Shown here: positions 1-5,298 of the stretch, piece after piece
Layout: every line of letters begins with the position of its first letter
Numbering within the stretch: the first letter of the stretch is position 1
Source: Candidatus Melainabacteria bacterium
GTDB lineage: Bacteria; Cyanobacteriota; Vampirovibrionia; Obscuribacterales; Obscuribacteraceae
NCBI GenBank assembly: GCA_014380105.1
Contig: JACMKL010000075.1
Location: 1-6,960 of the forward strand
Reading direction: 5' to 3'
DNA: 6,960 nt
Notes under the pieces: generated by a model
Seen by the model: the letters and a program-made list of their open reading frames with translations, nothing else
Told to the model about the DNA's origin: nothing
The model's database searches: none
Position numbers and translations under genes: made by a program

Positions 1-300
1 CCAGGCCACCGTGCGGATCGCCACGATCAGTCCACTCACTGCCGATGCAGATCTCGCGCCCTTCCACGAACTGCATGCCTTGCTTGAACAGGGTTTTCCG
101 ACAGTCCATGCGCAGCTGCAGCGCGAAACGGTCAATGGCGGCGCACTGTTGTATCGCTGGGCGGGCAAGGACGCGAAGTGCCCACCCTTGCTGCTGGCGG
201 CGCACCAGGATGTGGTGCCGGTTGAACCGGGTACGGATTCGGACTGGAAGCATCCGCCATTCTTGGGAGAAATTGTCGATGGCGAAATCTGGGGACGAGG
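1..300. other. GC-rich segment within the peptidase gene
   Basis: Hand counts per 60-base line give 67, 55, 65, 67 and 55% GC for bases 1-300. The lines then fall to 52, 47, 48 and 42% by base 540, and sampled later lines stay at 38-48%. The protein sequence continues smoothly through this change and matches the M20 fold on both sides, so there is no sign of a frameshift. Possible explanations are a recombined 5' segment, selection on the gene's first part, or an assembly join; the window alone cannot decide. Confidence 0.6.
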
Positions 301-1309
301 CGCCTTAGACATGAAAGGCTTCGGCATCGTGCAGCTTGAAGCGATGCTTAATCTGAAGCGTTCCGGTAAAGTTCTCGACCGTGACATTATTTTCCTTGGC
401 ACTCCAGACGAAGAAGTTGGTGGCGAATTTGGTGCCCGATGGTTTACTGAAAAACACCCGGAATTGCTCAAGGATGCTGAATTTTTGATCAATGAAGGAT
501 CGCATATCATCACCGGTAGTGACGGTAAACCGAAGTTCTGGGGAGTAAATTTCGCAGAGAAGAATGTTTTGTGGCTGCAATTAAAGTCAACCGGGCAAGC
601 GGGACATGCATCGATGCCTATCGCAGACTCTGCTAATAACAAGCTGGCGCGTGCACTGGAAAAATTGGTCGCAGTTTATCCAATGAATATCCGCTCGCCC
701 AGAGTCGCTAAAGACTTAGCCAAAATCAGTGCTTCAAAACCTGAGCCACTTAAAAGTTATTACAGTCAGGTCGTCGATGACACCAAAAGCGCCGAGTACA
801 TCGCTGGAATTGAAAACGATCGCATGCTCTCTAGTATGTTGGTTAACACCCTATCTGTAACAGTTCTCAAAGCTGGATATAAGACAAACGTCATTCCAGG
901 CGAAGCAATTGCCGAAGTTGATTGTCGTCTCTTACCGGGCGTTGAGAAGGACGATTTCATCGCGCACGTCAAAGAGTTGATCAAAGATCCGACAATAAAA
1001 ATTTCTGAGCTTGAATGGAACATTGCTGGTGCTTCACCCATTGATACGGAATTGATGTCTGCTATCAAAACAGTGGCTGCTGAAGAATCGCCTGGTACGC
1101 CAGTTAAACCAGTAGTGGTGCCATGGTTTACTGATTCGCATTGGTTTCGCAAACTCAACCTGACTTGCTATGGATTTGAGCCTTTTGAAATTAAGCCGGA
1201 ACTTTTAGCAAGCATGCACGGAATTGATGAGCGTGTGCCAGTCAAAGTTTTCGAAGACGGTTTGCGCCGCTTTTCCAAGGTACTGGAAAAAGTCGCGGTT
1301 GGTAAATGA
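2..1309 (+). CDS. M20-family metallopeptidase (carboxypeptidase S / PM20D1-like), 5'-partial
   Basis: Zinc-dependent amidohydrolase or peptidase that cleaves a peptide or N-acyl-amino-acid bond; the substrate cannot be told from sequence. Numbering from the valine codon at base 11, the di-metal site is complete: H65 and D67 (AAHQDVVP), bridging D100 (GRGALDMKG), catalytic base E134 and ligand E135 (PDEEVGG), E162 (INEGS, where relatives usually have DEG) and H403 (MHGIDERV). The inserted dimerisation/lid domain spans about residues 180-300 and carries H199 (GQAGHASMP), which in this family reaches the partner's active site. The frame stays open from base 2 to the GTG at base 11 (codons Q-A-T). 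In relatives the motif resembling VRIATIS follows several dozen earlier residues, so the GTG is probably internal and the true start, with any signal peptide, lies outside the window. Catalytic residues are intact, so the enzyme is probably active. It converges on the kinase gene and shows no functional link to it. Confidence 0.9.
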   Translation, partial: QATVRIATISPLTADADLAPFHELHALLEQGFPTVHAQLQRETVNGGALLYRWAGKDAKCPPLLLAAHQDVVPVEPGTDSDWKHPPFLGEIVDGEIWGRGALDMKGFGIVQLEAMLNLKRSGKVLDRDIIFLGTPDEEVGGEFGARWFTEKHPELLKDAEFLINEGSHIITGSDGKPKFWGVNFAEKNVLWLQLKSTGQAGHASMPIADSANNKLARALEKLVAVYPMNIRSPRVAKDLAKISASKPEPLKSYYSQVVDDTKSAEYIAGIENDRMLSSMLVNTLSVTVLKAGYKTNVIPGEAIAEVDCRLLPGVEKDDFIAHVKELIKDPTIKISELEWNIAGASPIDTELMSAIKTVAAEESPGTPVKPVVVPWFTDSHWFRKLNLTCYGFEPFEIKPELLASMHGIDERVPVKVFEDGLRRFSKVLEKVAVGK

Positions 1310-1325
1310 CAAATTCATTTTTTTT
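1304..1325 (+). terminator. weak candidate terminator between convergent genes
   Basis: AAATGA (1304-1309) pairs perfectly with TCATTT (1315-1320) across a 5-base loop, and the T run continues to base 1325 (eight Ts from 1318). The stem is only 6 bp with a single G-C pair, so it is thermodynamically weak. It overlaps both stop codons. No stronger hairpin was seen at the junction, so read-through from either side is plausible. Confidence 0.25.
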
Positions 1326-4300
1326 GCAAGTCACTGTCAGAAGGTTGTGGCAGAAGTCCATCTAGTAATAATCTCACCGAATCGACAAATTCGGCTTCTG
1401 AAGTTCGCGATTTGATTAAGTGCTTTGTTAATCCAAGTGTCAGCTGATTCATCTCGTCTTTCGAAAGGTCTCTGCTCGTATAGATAATCAACGGTGTACT
1501 TTTCGAGTCGCCTTTTCGTAAATTTTCGATGATGTCGAATCCATCTGGTGCGGGAACTCCGATATCGAGAATAATCAAATCGGGACATTCTTTCTTTGCT
1601 GCCGCGAGGGCTCCAGGACCATCAACAGCTTCAACAATTTCGACAGGAAACTGATTGACCTGGTGTTTTATGAGCTCGCGCGTAGAACTATCATCTTCGA
1701 CAATTAATATCTTTGCTGTCACGGCACCTTTATTGCGAACCGCAAATCGTAATGCTCTTTCGAGTTGTTTATCTTCGACAGGCTTAATCAGCCAATCCAT
1801 AATCATTGGTGTGCCAGATTCTGCTTGCGGTCGATCATTGCCGCTTAGAACTACAGTAGGAATTGCAAACTGGCTATTCTTCGCCTGTTTGTCACGAAGC
1901 CATGCTAAGCCGTTGCCATCCGGCAAATGAATATCGAGAATAATCGCTCTGGGAGTGAATTCCTTAAGTAATTCGTCTGCTTCACTGAGACTTCCTGCGA
2001 CTTCAAGGTCAAAGCCTTCTTTTCTCAGCATGTGTTTGATCAGCTTTGAAAGTTCTTGGTCGTCCTCGACCATCAGGACGCGCGCTAATGAATAACTCTT
2101 CAAGTCTGATGCAGTGGCTCGCGCTGAATTTTCAAGGATCGGTAACTCAACCCAGAAAGTTGTGCCACGACCTACTTCTGATGCTACGCCGACACTGCCA
2201 CCATGCTGCTCCGCTAGACCTTTCGATATAGCAAGACCTAAACCGGTGCCGCCTTTCTGCCTGGTATCACTGGAGTCAAGCTGTTGGAATCGCCCCCATA
2301 ACTTGTGCATCTCTCCTTCGGGAATTCCTTCTCCCTCATCTGAAACAGAGAATCGAACCATATTTTTAGTGCGTTCTACGTCGAGGATAACTTTGGAGCC
2401 TTTTGTAGAGAATTTGATTGCATTAGAGAGAAAGTTGGCGAGAATTTGAACGATACGATCATGGTCGCATTTAATTTTTCCCTCAAACATCATTTGATGT
2501 TCTAAGCTGATTTCTGCTTCTTGAGCCATTCCTTGCGCTGCCGAAAAGGCATGGTCGACAAGATCTTGAACTTCAACACTCTTAACTTTCAGTTCCAGTC
2601 GACCGGCTTCTAATTTTCTGATGTCCAAAATATCGTTGATTAGTCGGATCAAACGATCTGATTCATTTCTGGCAATGCCAACTAATCGTGCTACTTTCGC
2701 GGGCACCTCACCAGCTATGCCGCCTTCAATCAAGCGCAAGCTGGCGTGAATTGATGTAAGCGGTGTTCTTAATTCGTGTGAGACTGTTGAATAGAATTCA
2801 CTTACGCGCGTCTCTGCTTCTTTGCGATCGGTTATATCGTGACCAATACTGTAAATCCTTTCGATTTCGCCGTCTTCGCCGATGCTTGGGAAAGTGCGTG
2901 CCCAAATCCATCGTATCGAGCCATCCGGGCGAATAATTCTGTGTTCAACCTCTGCAGGTGCTTTCTCTGACTTCGTGCGTTCAACGAAATTTTGAACTAG
3001 CTGAATATCTTCCGGATGAATACCCTCAAAGAGCCTGGTGGCATTCTGATAGACCTCGGATATCGGGCGTCCCCAAACTTCTTCAAAGGCAGGACTTATA
3101 TAGATGAAAGTGTTGTCCGGTTTGATAATCATAAACACTTCACGAATTTGCTCAGTGAGTGTTCGGAACAAAAATTCTCTCTCTTCCAACTTTTTGTCGG
3201 AAATATTTCTTTGAATGCCGAGTGCAATTCCGTTTGCAATTCCGGAAAGTGCCTCAAGTTTTCTAAGGGAAATTTTTTCCTTGCAGTACATGACCATTAC
3301 ACCAAGTAAGTCCGTACCAAACACCAGAGGATAGCCGGCCATCGCCGTTATGCCTTCGTTTTTGATCCAGTCTCGATTAGCTAATTCACGAACACTTGTT
3401 ATATCATCGGCAAAAATCGGTTTTACTTGTTCTGCAATTACACCTACTTCGGACTCTCCAAATTTTAAAGGTTCGGGTTTTTGAGTATCCGCAATTGCTT
3501 TTCCAGAGTTTGCTTTTAGATGGAGAGCACGATTGTCATCATCTTCTTCTTGTCCAACCACCCAAATGCGCGCCACAGCTGCATCCATATGACGCACCAT
3601 CAGGCTTGTACATTGTTTTAGTAATTCATCCAGGTTTGTTTGTTGACTGAGGACGTAAGCTATTTCGGCTACGAAAACCGAAAGTTCGGCGCGTTCTAAA
3701 AGTTCTTCGCGTCCCCGCACAGCCTCTATAAATTGACCAATTTCGTGACCAAATGAGGCAAGCGTCTGAGTTTGTTCTTCATCGAAATCTTCTGATTTGT
3801 CGTTGAAAAATTCGACTACTCCAAGTATTTGATTGTGTCCAAAAATTGGGAATGCAACGCCCTGTTTCAGTCCCTCTTCTAAGGCTGCAGGCTTGCGCGG
3901 AAATTTTGCAATGTCAATTTCGTTGAGATTGAAAATTTCAGGAGCACCAATTTCCCATACTCGCCCAGGCAGTCCCTCTCCGATCTGGAAAGTTTTTTCG
4001 TATGTCTGTTTTTCAAAACCTACATAGATATTGCCATTGCCTTTCCAGGATGCAATCGGCCTTAGTTCAGTGACTGCATTTTCGGTGCTGACCAACCAGG
4101 CCGCTCCAAATTTAAATCCATTGATTGTCCCGAGCACCTGCAGCAATCTTTGAAATGATTCCTGAATATTTTTGTTTTCGCTCAAAATTTGAGTGACAGC
4201 AAGTTGCAATGATAGTCTTTTCGCTACATTGTTCTTCTCTTTGAAGAAATAACTGACCATCAAAAGACACAAAATCAGGGCAGATATTGCAAGCGCCAAT

Positions 4301-4872
4301 AATGTATTTGATAAGTCACTGGTGCGCGCTGTCTCAGTGGTCAATTTATCTGCGCGAAACTTCAATAGCTCCCTTTCCGAGTGTATTATTTCGTGCAAAA
4401 TGTCGTCAGATTCAGATTCAAAAACTTCCACGCCACGATTTTTGACATCGTCGCGGGCGGCGTCAAAACCTTCTTCGTCTGCTGTTGCAATTACTTCTTT
4501 TAGATATTCAATTCGCCTATCAATAGTGCGAATGAGAAATTCACAACGTTTTTGTTGTGGACGATTGTCTTTCATGAGTTCCATCACGGCATCGAGAGCC
4601 TCCCTCAAGGTCTTCTCCGAGCGATTGAAATCCGCTACGAACTGCTTTTTCTCAGTGATGATATATCCGCGCTCACTCGATACTAATTCTTCGGTTTGTA
4701 CGTCAATTTCTTGCAGTTTCATCAAAACTTGATATGAATGGATCAGCCAGCGGCGATGAAGCAACATGTTTTCTTGCTGCTGAGCCGTGGCGTATGTCGC
4801 ATATCCGGCCGCTGCAAGCATCAGGAACAGAGTTCCCGCAATCCCTACCAAAATTGTCCATCTATGGCGCAT
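1315..4872 (-). CDS. membrane hybrid histidine kinase, CHASE3-GAF-GAF-PAS-HisKA-HATPase-REC-REC
   Basis: Sensor kinase of 1185 residues that autophosphorylates on His and passes phosphate to its own receivers. Membrane segment about 7-29, extracytoplasmic helical CHASE3 domain about 31-180 (with the typical SERGYIIT stretch), second membrane segment about 188-210, GAF about 226-385, GAF about 404-555, PAS/PAC about 565-685. HisKA: H699 in SHELRTPL, with T703 completing the ExxT phosphatase-type motif. ATPase: N813/N817 (NFLSNAIKF), G1 D845-E-G-E-G, F862, G2 GGTGLGL at 874-880. REC1 (930-1045): D937/D938, acceptor D980, S1010, K1030. REC2 (1053-1170): D1060/D1061, acceptor D1103, T1132, K1154, where the usual Pro after Lys is Ser. 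There is no HPt domain, so onward transfer needs a partner; the HPt protein two genes upstream is the obvious one. The GAFs lack a recognisable bilin-binding Cys-His motif. The ATG is the first start after an in-frame TAG at 4878-4876. It lies 13 bp after the small receiver gene, indicating one operon. The signal sensed is unknown. Confidence 0.95.
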   Translation of the reverse strand: MRHRWTILVGIAGTLFLMLAAAGYATYATAQQQENMLLHRRWLIHSYQVLMKLQEIDVQTEELVSSERGYIITEKKQFVADFNRSEKTLREALDAVMELMKDNRPQQKRCEFLIRTIDRRIEYLKEVIATADEEGFDAARDDVKNRGVEVFESESDDILHEIIHSERELLKFRADKLTTETARTSDLSNTLLALAISALILCLLMVSYFFKEKNNVAKRLSLQLAVTQILSENKNIQESFQRLLQVLGTINGFKFGAAWLVSTENAVTELRPIASWKGNGNIYVGFEKQTYEKTFQIGEGLPGRVWEIGAPEIFNLNEIDIAKFPRKPAALEEGLKQGVAFPIFGHNQILGVVEFFNDKSEDFDEEQTQTLASFGHEIGQFIEAVRGREELLERAELSVFVAEIAYVLSQQTNLDELLKQCTSLMVRHMDAAVARIWVVGQEEDDDNRALHLKANSGKAIADTQKPEPLKFGESEVGVIAEQVKPIFADDITSVRELANRDWIKNEGITAMAGYPLVFGTDLLGVMVMYCKEKISLRKLEALSGIANGIALGIQRNISDKKLEEREFLFRTLTEQIREVFMIIKPDNTFIYISPAFEEVWGRPISEVYQNATRLFEGIHPEDIQLVQNFVERTKSEKAPAEVEHRIIRPDGSIRWIWARTFPSIGEDGEIERIYSIGHDITDRKEAETRVSEFYSTVSHELRTPLTSIHASLRLIEGGIAGEVPAKVARLVGIARNESDRLIRLINDILDIRKLEAGRLELKVKSVEVQDLVDHAFSAAQGMAQEAEISLEHQMMFEGKIKCDHDRIVQILANFLSNAIKFSTKGSKVILDVERTKNMVRFSVSDEGEGIPEGEMHKLWGRFQQLDSSDTRQKGGTGLGLAISKGLAEQHGGSVGVASEVGRGTTFWVELPILENSARATASDLKSYSLARVLMVEDDQELSKLIKHMLRKEGFDLEVAGSLSEADELLKEFTPRAIILDIHLPDGNGLAWLRDKQAKNSQFAIPTVVLSGNDRPQAESGTPMIMDWLIKPVEDKQLERALRFAVRNKGAVTAKILIVEDDSSTRELIKHQVNQFPVEIVEAVDGPGALAAAKKECPDLIILDIGVPAPDGFDIIENLRKGDSKSTPLIIYTSRDLSKDEMNQLTLGLTKHLIKSRTSEAEFVDSVRLLLDGLLPQPSDSDLQKK

Positions 4873-4878
4873 TCCCTA
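4873..4878 (-). promoter_or_regulatory. Shine-Dalgarno-like AGGGA abutting the kinase start
   Basis: On the minus strand TAGGGA directly precedes the ATG with no spacer, whereas 5-9 bases are usual. The TAG inside it is an in-frame stop, which excludes an upstream start. No better purine-rich site lies in the 13 bp gap or just before it. The kinase may therefore depend on translational coupling to the preceding small receiver gene. Confidence 0.3.
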
Positions 4879-4885
4879 TTCAGCT

Positions 4886-5293
4886 TTAACTTGAGCTACT
4901 AGTTATTTCCATTTTCAAAATTTCTTGAATATCGTCTGGCAAAGTCATAGGGTCAAATGGCTTTGTAATTATTCCTCTGGCACCCATTTTCTGATAAAGT
5001 TCAACTTCGTGCGTTTGCGCTTTTGCCGTCATGAAAATAACTGGCACAGAAGACAGAGCATCTAACTTGCGCAATTCGCTCAAGGTTGTAGGTCCGTCCA
5101 TTCCTGGCATCATAACGTCGAGAAGAATGAGGTCGGGTTTGATTAAAGTAGCCTTTTTCAGCGCTTCTGCACCTGAGCCGGCCAATTCTACTTTCCAATC
5201 AGTCAGCCCTTCCAGCCCCATTTGCGCGAGGGTGCGAATGTTGGCGTCGTCATCAATTAGCAGTACTTGTTTTATATTCACGAGTGCACTCAC
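4886..5293 (-). CDS. single-domain response regulator (CheY/Spo0F-like receiver)
   Basis: Stand-alone receiver of 135 residues with no output domain. All phosphorylation residues are present: acidic pair D14/D15 (LLIDDD), acceptor D59 (LILLDVMMPGMDG), T89 (VIFMTA) and K111 followed by Pro (ITKPFD). The receiver fills residues 8-128, and a short Ser-rich tail follows. It is cytoplasmic and acts either as a phosphate shuttle, as Spo0F does, or by binding a partner when phosphorylated, as CheY does. It lies between the HPt protein (5 bp upstream) and the hybrid kinase (13 bp downstream), which implies co-expression and a role in the same relay. The start is uncertain: GTG at 5293 gives MSALVNIK, and an in-frame GTG at 5281 would give MNIKQVLL. 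Neither has a convincing ribosome-binding site, consistent with coupling to the upstream stop codon. The core identity is secure. Confidence 0.93.
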   Translation of the reverse strand: MSALVNIKQVLLIDDDANIRTLAQMGLEGLTDWKVELAGSGAEALKKATLIKPDLILLDVMMPGMDGPTTLSELRKLDALSSVPVIFMTAKAQTHEVELYQKMGARGIITKPFDPMTLPDDIQEILKMEITSSSS

Positions 5294-5298
5294 ATTAG

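Noticed and set aside
766..1158. 130-codon minus-strand open frame inside the peptidase gene
   Set aside because: It is a shadow of the M20 coding strand, which is supported by conserved catalytic motifs across the same bases.
2820..2830. GCGATCGG as a cyanobacterial HIP1 repeat
   Set aside because: It is not the exact GCGATCGC octamer and no cluster of copies was seen, so it says nothing about taxonomy.
3208..4197. GAF domains as phytochrome or cyanobacteriochrome photosensors
   Set aside because: Neither GAF domain shows a chromophore-binding Cys next to His or an Asp-Ile-Pro motif, so there is no basis for calling bilin binding.
4322..4732. 136-codon plus-strand open frame opposite the kinase CHASE3 region
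   Set aside because: It lies wholly antisense to a clear conserved domain. Its composition is Ser/Arg-rich as expected from the complement of helical Glu/Lys/Leu codons, and it shows no recognisable domain.
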